Shown here in pieces: positions 40,480-52,227 of a stretch of DNA of 64,000 nt. The position numbers and the translations under genes are program-made. This stretch comes from Phycicoccus duodecadis (GTDB lineage Bacteria > Actinomycetota > Actinomycetes > Actinomycetales > Dermatophilaceae), in contig NZ_PJNE01000001.1 of NCBI RefSeq assembly GCF_002846495.1, positions 3,224,001 through 3,288,000 of the forward strand, read 5' to 3'. The notes beneath the pieces were generated by a model. It was not told where the DNA came from, did not search any database, and worked only from the letters and a program-made list of their open reading frames with translations. How positions within the stretch are numbered: the first letter of the stretch is position 1; each line of letters starts with the position of its first letter.

Positions 40480-41003
40480 CACCGCTCCTGTCCGGCCCGC
40501 AGCGCGGCGAGGCCGCGGTGGGCGTGGGTCTTGACCGAGCCCGGCGAGATGCCCAGGGCGTCGGCGATCTCGGCCTCGGAGAGGTCGAGGTAGTAGCGCA
40601 GGACGAGCACCTCGCGCTGGCGCTGCGGCAGGCGGGTCAGCGCGCCCACGAGCTCGTCGCGCTGCTCGGCGGCCACCACGGTGTCGGACGGGGAGAGCGC
40701 CAGCACGACGCGCTCCGCCGCCAGGGCCGCGGCGTAGCGCTGGCGGACCCCGCGCCGGCGCAGGGCCGACCGGGCACCGTTGACCACCGAGCGCCGCAGG
40801 TAGGCCGCCGCCGCGGCCGGGTCGTCGAGGCGCCCCCAGCGCCGGTGCAGCGAGACGTAGGCGTCCTGCACCACCTCCTCGGCGTCCTGCTCGTCGTGCA
40901 GCAGCAACCAGGCGAGGCGGACCAGGCCGCGCGCGTGCGCGGCGTACAGGTCGCCGATCGCGAGGTCGAGCCCGCGGCGCTGGTCCACGGCTGCCATTGT
41001 CAT
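40479..41003 (-). CDS. ECF-type (SigE-family) RNA polymerase sigma factor
   Basis: 174 residues. Region 2: LYAAHARGLVRLAWLLLHDE and QDAEEVVQDAYVSLHRRWGR. Region 4: ALTRLPQRQREVLVLRYYLD and EAEIADALGISPGSVKTHAH. The layout matches the small SigE-type family common in actinobacteria. ATG 41003 chosen; ATG 40997 is an alternative, and both lack a strong ribosome site, so a leaderless message is possible. Coupled to the GerMN/Gmad2 membrane protein gene. Confidence 0.9.
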   Translation of the reverse strand: MTMAAVDQRRGLDLAIGDLYAAHARGLVRLAWLLLHDEQDAEEVVQDAYVSLHRRWGRLDDPAAAAAYLRRSVVNGARSALRRRGVRQRYAAALAAERVVLALSPSDTVVAAEQRDELVGALTRLPQRQREVLVLRYYLDLSEAEIADALGISPGSVKTHAHRGLAALRAGQER

Positions 41004-41078
41004 ACCCCACAGACGCGTGGCGCGGACATCCGGTTGACACGGGGTGGCGCGGCACCTCCTGGGCCCTAGGGTCGGGGG

Positions 41079-41429
41079 ATGACCGAGACCGTCGCCGACT
41101 GCCTGTTCTGCCGGATCGTCGCGGGCCAGATCCCCGCCACCGTCGTCGCCGAGACTGAGCACTCGCTCGCCTTCCGCGACATCGACGGCCAGGCCCCCAC
41201 GCACGTGCTGGTCGTCCCGCGCCGGCACGTGCCCGACGCCGTCTCGCTGGCCACCGCGTCGGCGCGCGAGCTCGCCGACGTCGTCACGCTCGCGGCGCGG
41301 GTGGCCGCGGAGGAGGGGCTCGAGGGCTACCGGCTCGTCGCCAACACCGGAGCCGCGGCCCAGCAGTCGGTCTTCCACGCCCACCTGCACGTCCTGGGCG
41401 GTCGGGAGCTCACCTGGCCCCCCGGCTGA
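41079..41429 (+). CDS. HIT-family nucleotide-binding hydrolase (HINT-like)
   Basis: 116 residues. Starts CLFCRIVAGQIPATVVAETE, with the histidine triad HAHLHVLGG: His100, His102, His104. HINT-type proteins hydrolyse nucleoside phosphoramidates and acyl-adenylates. ATG 41079 with TAGGGTCGGGGG upstream. phoH follows after 55 bp; this HIT-phoH-ybeY order is conserved in actinobacteria. Confidence 0.95.
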   Translation: MTETVADCLFCRIVAGQIPATVVAETEHSLAFRDIDGQAPTHVLVVPRRHVPDAVSLATASARELADVVTLAARVAAEEGLEGYRLVANTGAAAQQSVFHAHLHVLGGRELTWPPG

Positions 41430-41484
41430 CCGTGCCGTTTCCCGGATGTCCGGCGTCGGTGCCGCCCCGTAGACTGGGCGCACG

Positions 41485-42590
<1,106 letters not shown>

Positions 42591-42594
<4 letters not shown>

Positions 42595-43058
42595 GCATCG
42601 ACGTCCTCAACGAGACCGAGTTCGTCCTCGACGAGCTCGAGCTCGTGGCGTGTGCCCGGTACGTGCTCGAGTCGATGAAGGTCCACCCCCAGGCCGAGCT
42701 GTGCCTGCGGCTGGTCGACGAGCCGGCCATGGAGACCCTGCACGTGCAGTGGATGGACCTGCCCGGCCCCACCGACGTCATGAGCTTCCCAATGGACGAG
42801 CTGCGCCCGGGGCGCGACGGCGTCCCCCCGCAGGAGGGCGTCCTCGGCGACATCGTGCTGTGCCCCAGCGTCGCGGCCGCACAGGCCCGCGAGGCCGGCC
42901 ACGCCACCGAAGAGGAGCTGCTGCTGCTGACGACGCACGGCATCCTGCACCTCCTGGGCTTCGACCACGCCGAGCCCGACGACGAGAAGGAGATGTTCGA
43001 GCTGCAGCGCCAGCTCCTGCTCACCTTCCTCGCCACCCGCGGCCGCCCGGGCGCCTGA
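42591..43058 (+). CDS. ybeY: endoribonuclease YbeY
   Basis: 155-residue single-domain metallo-RNase needed for 16S rRNA 3' maturation and ribosome quality control. The zinc site is HGILHLLGFDH: His116, His120 and His126; PTDVMSFPMDE and GVLGDIVLCP precede it. GTG 42591 overlaps phoH. Confidence 0.96.
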
Positions 43059-43065
43059 GCGCGTC

Positions 43066-44361
43066 GTGATGGTCCGCTTCGTCCTGGCGGCGCTGCTCGC
43101 CACCGTGCTGGCCTTCCTCATCTCGATGGCCGAGTCGGCCTTCCAGCGGATGTCGCGGGTGCGCGCCGAGGAGCTCGAAGACGAAGGACGCCCCGGTGCC
43201 ACCGCCCTGGTGCGCGTCGTCGGCGACACCGCGGCCTACCTCTCGGTGCTCTCGTTCCTGCGCGTCATCGCCGAGTCCACGGTGGCCGTCATGGTCACGC
43301 TGGCGGCGGTCGACGCCGTCGAGGGCACGACCCTGCCGTTCCTGGTAGCCATCGGCGTCATGGCGCTGATCTCGTTCGCGATCGTCGGGGTCTCGCCGGG
43401 CACCCTGGGGCGCCAGCACAGCACGCGGGTCGCGCTGCTGGCCGCGCCGGTCGCCATCTGGCTGCGCCGCGTGCTGGGGCCGTTCTCGCGCCTCCTCATC
43501 GCCCTCACCAACGCCGTCACCCCCGGAACGGGCTTCCGTGACGGGCCGTTCGAGAGCGAGTCCGAGCTGCGCGACCTGGTCGACGTCGCCCGCGACAACC
43601 GGCTCATCGAGGCCGACGAGCGCGCCATGATCCACAGCGTCTTCGAGCTCGGCGACACCTACACCCGCGAGGTCATGGTGCCGCGCACCGACATGGTCGC
43701 CATCGAGGACGACCGGCTGCTGCGCCAGGCGATGAGGCTATTCCTGCGTTCGGGGTTCTCGCGCATCCCCGTGGTCGGCGAGAGCGTCGACGACGTGGTC
43801 GGCATCCTGTACCTCAAGGACGTCATCGAGCGCACCAACGCCGACCCCGAGGCCGAGACGCTGCCGGTCACCGAGCTGATGCGGCCGGCGCGCTTCGTGC
43901 CGGACAGCAAGCCCGTCGACGCACTGCTGCGCGAGATGCAGCTCGAGCAGACCCACCTCGGCGTCGTCGTCGACGAGTACGGAGGCACCGCCGGCATCGT
44001 GACGATCGAGGACATCATCGAGGAGATCGTCGGCGAGATCACCGACGAGTACGACCGCGAGGCGCCCGAGGTCGAGGTGCTGCCCGACGGCCGCACCCGG
44101 GTCGCGGCCACGATGCACGTCGACGACCTCGTCGAGCTGTTCGGGGTCGACCTCGACGAGGACGAGGTCGACACCGTCGGCGGCCTCATCGGCAAGACCA
44201 CCGGCCTAGTGCCGATCCTGGGCTCCACCTGCGAGGTGGCGGGGCTGCGGCTCACCGCCGAGCGGATGTCCGGGCGGCGCCACCGGGTGGCGACCGTGCT
44301 CGTCGAGCGCGTCGTGGCCGAGCCGGCCGAGAACCACGAGCTCGAGGAGCGGGTCGGATGA
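43066..44361 (+). CDS. CNNM/CBS-domain hemolysin-family membrane protein (CorC-like)
   Basis: 431 residues. A DUF21/CNNM transmembrane domain (FVLAALLATVLAFLISMAES, then helices around FLVAIGVMALISFAIVGVSP), a CBS pair beginning TREVMVPRTDMVAIEDDRLL, and a C-terminal CorC/HlyC domain (DEYGGTAGIVTIEDIIEEIV, then VDTVGGLIGKTTGLVPI). Thought to take part in Mg2+/Co2+ efflux. GTG 43066 or ATG 43069. The stop overlaps era (ATGA). Confidence 0.92.
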   Translation: MMVRFVLAALLATVLAFLISMAESAFQRMSRVRAEELEDEGRPGATALVRVVGDTAAYLSVLSFLRVIAESTVAVMVTLAAVDAVEGTTLPFLVAIGVMALISFAIVGVSPGTLGRQHSTRVALLAAPVAIWLRRVLGPFSRLLIALTNAVTPGTGFRDGPFESESELRDLVDVARDNRLIEADERAMIHSVFELGDTYTREVMVPRTDMVAIEDDRLLRQAMRLFLRSGFSRIPVVGESVDDVVGILYLKDVIERTNADPEAETLPVTELMRPARFVPDSKPVDALLREMQLEQTHLGVVVDEYGGTAGIVTIEDIIEEIVGEITDEYDREAPEVEVLPDGRTRVAATMHVDDLVELFGVDLDEDEVDTVGGLIGKTTGLVPILGSTCEVAGLRLTAERMSGRRHRVATVLVERVVAEPAENHELEERVG

Positions 44362-45311
44362 GCAGCCACGACACATCGGTCGGCGACGGCCCCGGAGGCA
44401 GCGGCTACCTGGCGGGGTTCGCCTGCCTGGTGGGGCGCCCCAACGCGGGCAAGTCGACCCTCACCAACGCCCTGGTGGGGCACAAGGTCGCGATCACCTC
44501 GAGCAAGCCCCAGACGACCCGGCACACCATCCGCGGCATCGTCAGCACCGCGGGCAGCCAGCTGATCCTGGTCGACACCCCCGGGCTGCACCGCCCGCGG
44601 ACCCTGCTGGGCGAGCGGCTCAACGACCTGGTGCGCGCGACGCTGCTCGAGGTCGACGTCATCGGTTTCTGCCTCCCGGCCGACCAGCGGGTGGGGCCGG
44701 GCGACCAGTACATCGCGGCCGAGCTGGCCGAGCTGCAGCGGGCGAAGCGCACCCCGGTCGTCGCGCTCGCCACCAAGTCCGACACCGTGTCGAAGCAGCG
44801 CCTGGCCGAGCACCTCATCGCCCTCGACCGGCTGGGTACCTGGGACGCGATCGTCCCGTGCTCCGCGACCCAGGACGACCAGGTCGACGTCGTCGCCCGG
44901 GTGCTGTCGGGCTACCTGCCGCCCTCGCCCGGCCCGCTCTACCCCGACGGCGTGCTCACCGACGAGCCCGAGGCCGTCATGGTCGCCGAGCTGGTGCGCG
45001 AGGCCGCCCTCGAGGGCGTGCGCGACGAGCTGCCGCACAGCCTGGCCGTCGTCGTCGACGAGATGGTGCCGCGTGAGGGGCGCCCGGCCGACGACCCCCT
45101 GCTCGACGTGCGGGTGCACGTCTTCGTCGAGCGCGACAGCCAGAAGGCCATCGTCATCGGCCGGGGCGGGTCGCGGCTGCGCGAGGTCGGCACCAACGCC
45201 CGGCACGGCATCGAGGCGCTGCTGGGGCAGCGGGTCCACCTCGACCTGCACGTCAAGGTCGCCAAGGACTGGCAGCGCGACCCCAAGCAGCTGCAGCGCC
45301 TCGGGTTCTGA
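44358..45311 (+). CDS. era: GTPase Era
   Basis: 317 residues; Era binds the 3' end of 16S rRNA and checkpoints 30S assembly. G1 GRPNAGKS at 26-33, switch region TTRHTIRGIV, G3 DTPGLHRP, G4 TKSD, and a C-terminal KH domain (SQKAIVIGRGGSRLREVGTN). The start ATG overlaps the upstream gene. The convergent LuxR-type pair begins 12 bp after the stop. Confidence 0.97.
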   Translation: MSSHDTSVGDGPGGSGYLAGFACLVGRPNAGKSTLTNALVGHKVAITSSKPQTTRHTIRGIVSTAGSQLILVDTPGLHRPRTLLGERLNDLVRATLLEVDVIGFCLPADQRVGPGDQYIAAELAELQRAKRTPVVALATKSDTVSKQRLAEHLIALDRLGTWDAIVPCSATQDDQVDVVARVLSGYLPPSPGPLYPDGVLTDEPEAVMVAELVREAALEGVRDELPHSLAVVVDEMVPREGRPADDPLLDVRVHVFVERDSQKAIVIGRGGSRLREVGTNARHGIEALLGQRVHLDLHVKVAKDWQRDPKQLQRLGF

Positions 45312-45322
45312 GGCCCGCAGGG

Positions 45323-46021
45323 TCAGTGCGTGCCGCCGCCGATGAGGGCGATGGCGTGCGACCGGTTGCGGGCCCCGAGCCGTCGGACGATCTCGGCGAC
45401 CTCGGCCGAGACGGTGCGGGCCGAGACGGCGAGCTCGCGGGCGATCTCGGCGTCGGTGGCACCGTCGGTGAGCAGGAAGCCGATGTCGACCATGCGGGGA
45501 GTGAACGTGGGCTCCTCGCCCGGCTCGTGCACCGCCGCGGACTCGGCCCACATGGCTTCGAAGCAGGTGGCCGCAGCACCGACCACCGCCGGGGAGGTGC
45601 TGCGCCATACCTGGCCGGCCTGCTGGTCGCCGTGCGGGGCGCCAACGAACACCAGCCGGGTGTCGACCAGGAGCAGGGGGCCGACCACGTGGGCCACCCG
45701 TCCCTGCGGATGCAGGCCCGCCAGCATCGGCAGCCGGGTCAGGCTGCGCGGGTCGGTGACGTAGCGGGTGTCGAGGTCACGACGGCGCTCGAGAGCGGCC
45801 AGGCTGCGGGCTGCGCGCGCCTCCTGCCAGTGCGGAACCCGGGTCACGTGCCACAGGCTGCGACGGACGGACGCGGCCAGGGCCTCGGCCCCCTCGGTGA
45901 GGGACTCCTGGACCGAGCCGAGGCGGACGAATCGCTCGTCGCCGGCGAGCAGCCGGGCGTGGACCCAACGGAAGAAGTCGCGCTGGCTGCCGGGGGTCGC
46001 CGCAGTGCTGCCGGGGCTCAT
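45323..46021 (-). CDS. LuxR-type HTH protein, downstream member of a tandem pair
   Basis: 232 residues. The C-terminal ~60 residues are a LuxR helix-turn-helix (MVDIGFLLTDGATDAEIARE, LAVSARTVSAEVAEIVRRLG, ending RNRSHAIALIGGGTH). The N-terminal ~165 residues are an unrecognised helical/mixed domain that starts SQRDFFRWVHARLLAGDERF. It is not a receiver domain. ATG 46021 overlaps the stop of the upstream paralogue by 4 bp. The two share start-region and HTH motifs, pointing to duplication. Confidence 0.8.
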   Translation of the reverse strand: MSPGSTAATPGSQRDFFRWVHARLLAGDERFVRLGSVQESLTEGAEALAASVRRSLWHVTRVPHWQEARAARSLAALERRRDLDTRYVTDPRSLTRLPMLAGLHPQGRVAHVVGPLLLVDTRLVFVGAPHGDQQAGQVWRSTSPAVVGAAATCFEAMWAESAAVHEPGEEPTFTPRMVDIGFLLTDGATDAEIARELAVSARTVSAEVAEIVRRLGARNRSHAIALIGGGTH

Positions 46022-46707
46022 CCGCTGCCGCCGACGAGCACCGCGATGGCGTGGCCCCGGCTGCGGGCCCCGCACCACTGGATGATCCGGCGGACCTCGG
46101 CCGACGTGGTGCGAGCCCCGATGCCGAGCTCCTCGGCGATCTCACGGTCGCTGCTGCCGTCGGCCAGCGCCAGGGCGACGTCGAGCAGGCGGGCGGTGAG
46201 CAGCGGGCGGGTCGTGACGTCGGTGACGGGGCGGGCGGCGTGCCAGGACAGGAGGAACACCTCCCGCGCGCACGCGACGAGCGTGGGGTCGGTGGTCTCC
46301 CAGAGGGTGGGGGCGAGCCAGGAGCCGGGGGGGCCGGTGAGGAAGGCGTGCTGGTCGTCGGTGATCACCATGGGTCCGGGCGCGGGGCCCACCCGGGCGC
46401 CGGGGACGAGGCTGGCGAGCAGCGGGCACAGCCGCTCGGCGCGGGGCGAGAAGACGTGGCGGTGCTCGGGGACGGGGTGGAGCCGGGCCGCCTCGCGCCC
46501 GGACCGCAGGCCGTTCAGCGTCGTCTCGGTGTGGAGGCTCCACACCCGCGTGGTCACCTGGCTCGCCCTCCGCAGGATGAGCTCGTTCGCGTCGACGGAC
46601 GACCCGAGCAGCCGGAAGCGGTCGTCGCCGGCGAGCATGAGGTCGGCCACGCGGTGGAGGAACGTCGCGGCGTCCACGCTCCGCGACCCCTGACGCGCCG
46701 TCGACAC
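46018..46707 (-). CDS. LuxR-type HTH protein, upstream member of a tandem pair
   Basis: 229 residues, start GTG 46707 chosen because AGGAGG lies 6 bp upstream; GTG 46710 is too close. N-terminal domain opens AATFLHRVADLMLAGDDRFR, matching SQRDFFRWVHARLLAGDERF of its neighbour, so both contain the same unrecognised sensory domain. HTH at the end: LLDVALALADGSSDREIAEE, LGIGARTTSAEVRRII, then SRGHAIAVLVGGSG. No receiver aspartate or ATPase. Coupled by ATGA to the next gene; the proteins may act as a heterodimer (inference). Confidence 0.8.
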   Translation of the reverse strand: MSTARQGSRSVDAATFLHRVADLMLAGDDRFRLLGSSVDANELILRRASQVTTRVWSLHTETTLNGLRSGREAARLHPVPEHRHVFSPRAERLCPLLASLVPGARVGPAPGPMVITDDQHAFLTGPPGSWLAPTLWETTDPTLVACAREVFLLSWHAARPVTDVTTRPLLTARLLDVALALADGSSDREIAEELGIGARTTSAEVRRIIQWCGARSRGHAIAVLVGGSG

Positions 46708-46783
46708 CACTGACCTCCTGGCTGCTCCGCGCCCGGCGCGGTCCGGCCGCCACTGTAACGGGAAGCACCGACGGCCGGGCCTC

Positions 46784-46799
46784 TTGCGAGTTCTCGCAA
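46784..46799. promoter_or_regulatory. palindrome TTGCGAG-TT-CTCGCAA
   Basis: Perfect 7-bp arms separated by 2 bp, 77 bp upstream of the LuxR-type pair and 206 bp from asd. It is the only clear structure in the 298-bp intergenic stretch 46708-47005. A likely dimeric-regulator operator; regulator not known. Confidence 0.45.
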
Positions 46800-46963
46800 T
46801 GTCGCTGGCGTGGCGCCCGCCCGGGAGTGCACTGTGGTGGCGCGCGGCGGCCAGGTGGCCGTCGGCACGCCGTGGACTCCGGGGCGGAGGGCAGGCGTGG
46901 CCGGGCAGGCTGTCCAGGGGTGGGAGCAGCCCGGCCACGCCAGGTCGGGTGCCCGGATCGTGA

Positions 46964-48074
<1,111 letters not shown>

Positions 48075-48075
<1 letters not shown>

Positions 48076-51000
48076 CACCCTCCGCGAGGGAGGTCCTGGG
48101 CCAGCCCCGCGAGGCGCTCCTCGGCCCGCCGCAGCCACGGCAGGATGCCGGCGCGTCGGTTCGTCTCGACCGCCAGGCGGTACGCCGCCGCGGCCGCCTC
48201 GCGCTCGCCGAGGGCCTCACGGCCACGCCCGACGAAGTAGGCCACCGACCCGGCGCAGTCATTGGACCCGTAGCTGACGATCTCGTCCTGCCAGGGCTCG
48301 ACGCGCTGCAGGACGGCCCGTGCCCCCTCGGTGTCCCCGACCATGGCCAGGACCTCGAGCTGCAGACACTCCCCGTAGAGGGACGCGTAGTGCCACGCGC
48401 CGGCGGGGACCGGGTCGGCGAGCAGCGCCAGCGCCACCGAGAGCTCGCCCCCGGACTCCACGAGCGCGTGGGCGACGACGTTGCGCAGCACGGTGTTGGA
48501 GTGCGCCTGGGCGAGCCGGACGATGTCGTCCGGTACGGCTGCGCCGAGGCCGGTGCTGCGCAGGGACGCCAGGGCGAGGAGCTCGTCGAGGCCCACGAGC
48601 GAGCTGCGGGCGTGCGCCCTCGCCGCTCGCTCCCCGAGCGCGGCGGCCTCGGGGCCCTCGCGCGAGAGGGCCCGGTAGAACAGGAACCACGCGATGGGGA
48701 CGTCGACGCCGGTGTGCCGTAGCCGCCGGGCCAGCTCGACCGCACGCGCCATCTGGCGGTCGGCGGTGTCGGCGTCACCGGCCTGCAGGTGCGCCACGGC
48801 GGCGCCGAACCGGGCGTGCAGCTCCTGCTCCTGCGTCAGCGGGAGCGCGAGCAGCTCCTCGGCCAAGCCGATCCGCTCCGCGGCCGCCCCGGGCCGACCG
48901 AAGATGAGCAGCTCGCGCAGCCCGATCACCGACGAGAGCAGGTCCTGGTCGCCCACCCCGCGGGCCACCTCGACCGCGCGGGCGGAGTAGCCCTCGGCCT
49001 CGGCCAGGCGCCACTCGTAGGCCATCTCGAGGCTCAGGCTCGCGAGCACCTTGGCCTGCAGGGGGCCCGGTCCGAGCTGCGTGAGGCACTCGACGAGGGT
49101 GGCGATCATGTCGCGGTCGCTGGTCCCGAACTCCCGCCAGTGCCAGACGCCGGCCCCCCGGAAACTCGTCGCGGCGTCGGCCACGAGCTCCACGTCGCCC
49201 AACGCCGACCCGAGGGCGACGGCGGCGTCCAGCGCCGTGCGAGCCCCCACGACGTCGCCGGTGCGGTAGCGGGCCATGGCCAGTCCGAGGAGGAGACCGA
49301 ACCGGCGCCGCTCGTCCTGCTCGGGGCTTCGGTCGTCGGCCGCGAGGGCCTCTTCCCAGTGGGTGCGGGCACGGTCGAAGGCTCCGCGGCCCTCCGCGAT
49401 GCGCGCCGCCGCCACCGAGTGCCGGATGGCGCCGGCCGCCAGCTCGGGGCGCACCACGCTGCCCAACGAGAGGTGGTGTGCGACATCGGCGACGAGGTCC
49501 GGTTCGGCGGCGAGGCGGCCCTCGAGGACCTCGCCCCAGGCGCCGTGCAGGCGCCCGCGGCGGGTCTGGCTGAGCCCGGTGTACAGCGTCTCGCGCACCA
49601 GCGCGTGGATGAACCGGTAGCGGCCCGCCCCGTCGTGCTCCTCCACGATCCGTGCCTCCAGGGCGAGGTCGAGGAGCTCGAGCGCGGCGTCGGGCTCCAC
49701 TCCCGCCACCGTCGAGACCTGGTCGAGCCGGAACTCCCGCCCGCACACCGACGCGTAGGCCAGCAGTGCCCTCAACCCCTCCGGGAACCGTGCGATGCGC
49801 AGGCGCAGCACGTCCTCGACCCCGTGGGGGACGGACATCTCGCGTGCCGCCTCGGGGGTCAGGGTCCCCTCGGCGTCCAGGAACCGCACCAACTCGATGA
49901 CGAAGAACGGGTTGCCGTCGGTGCGGTCCGCGACGACGGCGCCCAGCTCGTCGGTCATCTCCGGGCCGGCCAGCCCGGCGACGAGTGCCTGCACCTGGTG
50001 CGGAGCCAGCCCCTCGAGGTGGACGCGACGCGCGGAGCACCGGGCCAGCGCGGCGAGGCAGGCGCGCAGACCGGGCGGTGCCTCCTCGGGGATGCGCACC
50101 GAGGCCAGCAGCAGGACGCGAGCGGATCGCAGTGCGTCACCGGCGTAGGCCAGCAGCTGGAGGGACGCGGTGTCCGCCCAGTGCAGGTCCTCGAGGATCA
50201 CCATCAGCGGTTGTTCGTCGGCGCTGTCGGCCATCAGCCGGCAGACGGCGTCGTAGGTGCGCAGGGCCGCCGACGGGGCGTCCGTCGTGGCCCCGACCGT
50301 CGCCGTGCCCAGCAGGGCCGCCACTTCCGGTGACGGATGGGTGCCCGCGAGCGCCCGCACCACGGGGACCCAGGGCCAGTAGGCCGGAGAGACGTCCGCC
50401 TCGTGACACCGCCCCCAGAGGACGCGGACGCCGAGCTGCTCGGCCTCCTCCGCCGCGGCGAGCAGGACGCGGGTCTTGCCGATCCCCGCCTCCCCGGTGA
50501 CCACGGCGACGGAGCCCCGGCGAGCGGCCAGCAGGGCGACCTGGTCCCGGACCAGCGCGAGGACGTCCTGCCTCCCGACCAGACCGCTCGCCTCCGCCGC
50601 CACGGCCGGGTCCTGCGCGAGGGGTGCGGCGGGGCCGGCCAGGGTCGGCGCCTGGGCCAGGAGGTCGAGCTCCAGCTGTTGCAGCTCGGGGGAGAGGTCG
50701 ACACCGAGCTCACCGACCAGGACGTCGCGGGCGCGGCGCACCGCGGCGAGGGCGTCGGCCTGCCGACCGGTGCGGTAGAGGGCGACGGCGAGCAGCTTCC
50801 ACGCGCCCTCCCGGAACGGGTGCTCGGCCAGCAGGGTCTCGAGCTCACCGGTGACCAGGGGAGCTCGTCCCAGAGCCAGCATCGCCTCGGCCCGTGTCTC
50901 CACGAGGGCCCAGCGCAGCTCGCCCAGCCGAGCGGCAGCGGCCTGGACCACGGCGCTCCCGGAGACCTCGGCGTACGGCGTGCCGGCCCACAGGCCGAGC

Positions 51001-51407
51001 GCCTCGTCGCAGGCTCGCAGAGCGCGCTCGCTCTCGCCTTCGCGCACCAGCTCGAGGGCCTGGGCCACGAGGAGGGCGAACCGGCCGGCGTCGAGCACCT
51101 CCGGGCCGACTCGGAGGCAGTAGCCGTTCGCCGAGCTCACCAGGACGGTGGGCGGCGCGCCGGTGGCGCGCCCCGGTTCCAACACCGCGCGCAGCCGCGA
51201 GACGGCGACCTGCAGGGAGGCCCGCGCCGACTCGGGCGGCCGCTCCCCCCACACCTCATCGATGAGCCTCTCGGCGGAGACCACCTGGCCTCGCAGCGCG
51301 ACGAGCACGGCCAGGACGGCGCGTTCCCGGCGTCCGCGCAGATCCTGCTCGACGCCGTCCTGCCGCACCGAGACCCGGCCCAGCACACAGAGGGACAGGC
51401 TCGTCAC
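48075..51407 (-). CDS. SARP-type regulator with BTAD, AAA-ATPase and TPR parts
   Basis: 1110 residues. 1-98: OmpR-type winged helix (RRERAVLAVLVALRGQVVSA, then ERLIDEVWGERPPES). 105-250: BTAD (DAGRFALLVAQALELVREGE, YRTGRQADALAAVRRARDVL). ~275-560: NTPase, Walker A TGEAGIGKT at 304-312, Walker B VILEDLHWAD. The rest is TPR-like helices. This is the large AfsR/SARP architecture that activates antibiotic or secondary-metabolite genes in actinobacteria. GTG 51407. Divergent, 138 bp from the secreted-protein gene; it is the natural candidate to control that gene and the FAD oxidase. Confidence 0.92.
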
Positions 51408-51507
51408 GAGCGCCGAAGATACCGGACGGGCGCCGGGGGGTCACCGGTTGGCGAACGGTAAGCACGGGCCCCGACAGGGACAGAGGTCGATAAGCGGGGG
51501 CGGCCAG

Positions 51508-51525
51508 GGTTCGGGAATCCGAACC
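51508..51525. promoter_or_regulatory. inverted repeat GGTTCGG-N4-CCGAACC before the secreted-protein gene
   Basis: 7-bp arms with loop GAAT, 20 bp upstream of the start at 51546 and inside the divergent region. It may be an operator or an mRNA hairpin close to the ribosome site. SARP regulators usually bind direct repeats, so this may belong to another regulator. Confidence 0.4.
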
Positions 51526-51545
51526 ACCTACCGCTGGAGCCCACC

Positions 51546-52139
51546 ATGAACCGCACGACCCACACCACCCCCCGCCCCGGCCTGCTGCGCCTGGCCGTCG
51601 CGTCCACGCTCGGTGTCGCCCTGCTGGCGGCCTCCGCCGTCGCCGGGGTCCCGGCGATGGCGCACGACGCCGAGGCGACGCCGACCGGATCCTCCGCCCA
51701 CTCCCGCGACGGGGCCGGCGCCCAGCTCGCGGCGCTGAAGAAGTCCCTCGCCGTCTACCAGGACGTGACCGCGGCGACGGCGGCCGGCTTCATCCCCGTC
51801 TCGGAGTGCACCGTCTCCGACGCCGGCGGCATGGGGGTGCACTACCTCAACCCCGCCCTCGCCGCTCAGGCGCCCGACCCCGCCCGTCCCGCCATCCTGC
51901 TCTACGCCCCGACGAGCACCGGCGGCCTGCGCCTGCTGGGTGCCGAGTGGTTCCAGGCGGACGCGGACCAGGACCTCAGCACCGACGCCGACCGTCCGAG
52001 CCTGTTCGGCCAGCCGTTCAACGGCCCGATGGCGGGGCACGACCCGATGATGCCCGTCCACTACGACCTGCACGTCTGGCTCTACGACAGCAACCCGGAC
52101 GGCGTGTTCGCCCCCTGGAACCCCTCGGTCCACTGCTGA
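51546..52139 (+). CDS. secreted protein of unknown function
   Basis: 197 residues with a typical signal peptide: basic start, hydrophobic LAVASTLGVALLAASAVAGV and a VPAMAHD cleavage region. The mature part has conserved-looking aromatic and Gly motifs: FIPVSECTVSDAGGMGVHYL, PARPAILLYAPTSTGGLRLL, FGQPFNGPMAGHDPMMPVHY, then DLHVWLYDSNPDGVFAPWNP with a terminal HC. The pattern with invariant-looking YLNP, LLY and HVWLY recalls a family of uncharacterised secreted proteins; His and Cys residues could bind metal (inference). Probably cotranscribed with the FAD oxidase 88 bp downstream. Confidence 0.75.
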   Translation: MNRTTHTTPRPGLLRLAVASTLGVALLAASAVAGVPAMAHDAEATPTGSSAHSRDGAGAQLAALKKSLAVYQDVTAATAAGFIPVSECTVSDAGGMGVHYLNPALAAQAPDPARPAILLYAPTSTGGLRLLGAEWFQADADQDLSTDADRPSLFGQPFNGPMAGHDPMMPVHYDLHVWLYDSNPDGVFAPWNPSVHC

Positions 52140-52227
52140 GCACCGGCAGCCGACCCCTCATCCCGACCTCTCATCCGACCCCCAACTCGCAACCGACCCC
52201 GATCCGGACCTCAGAAAGGCCATCGCC

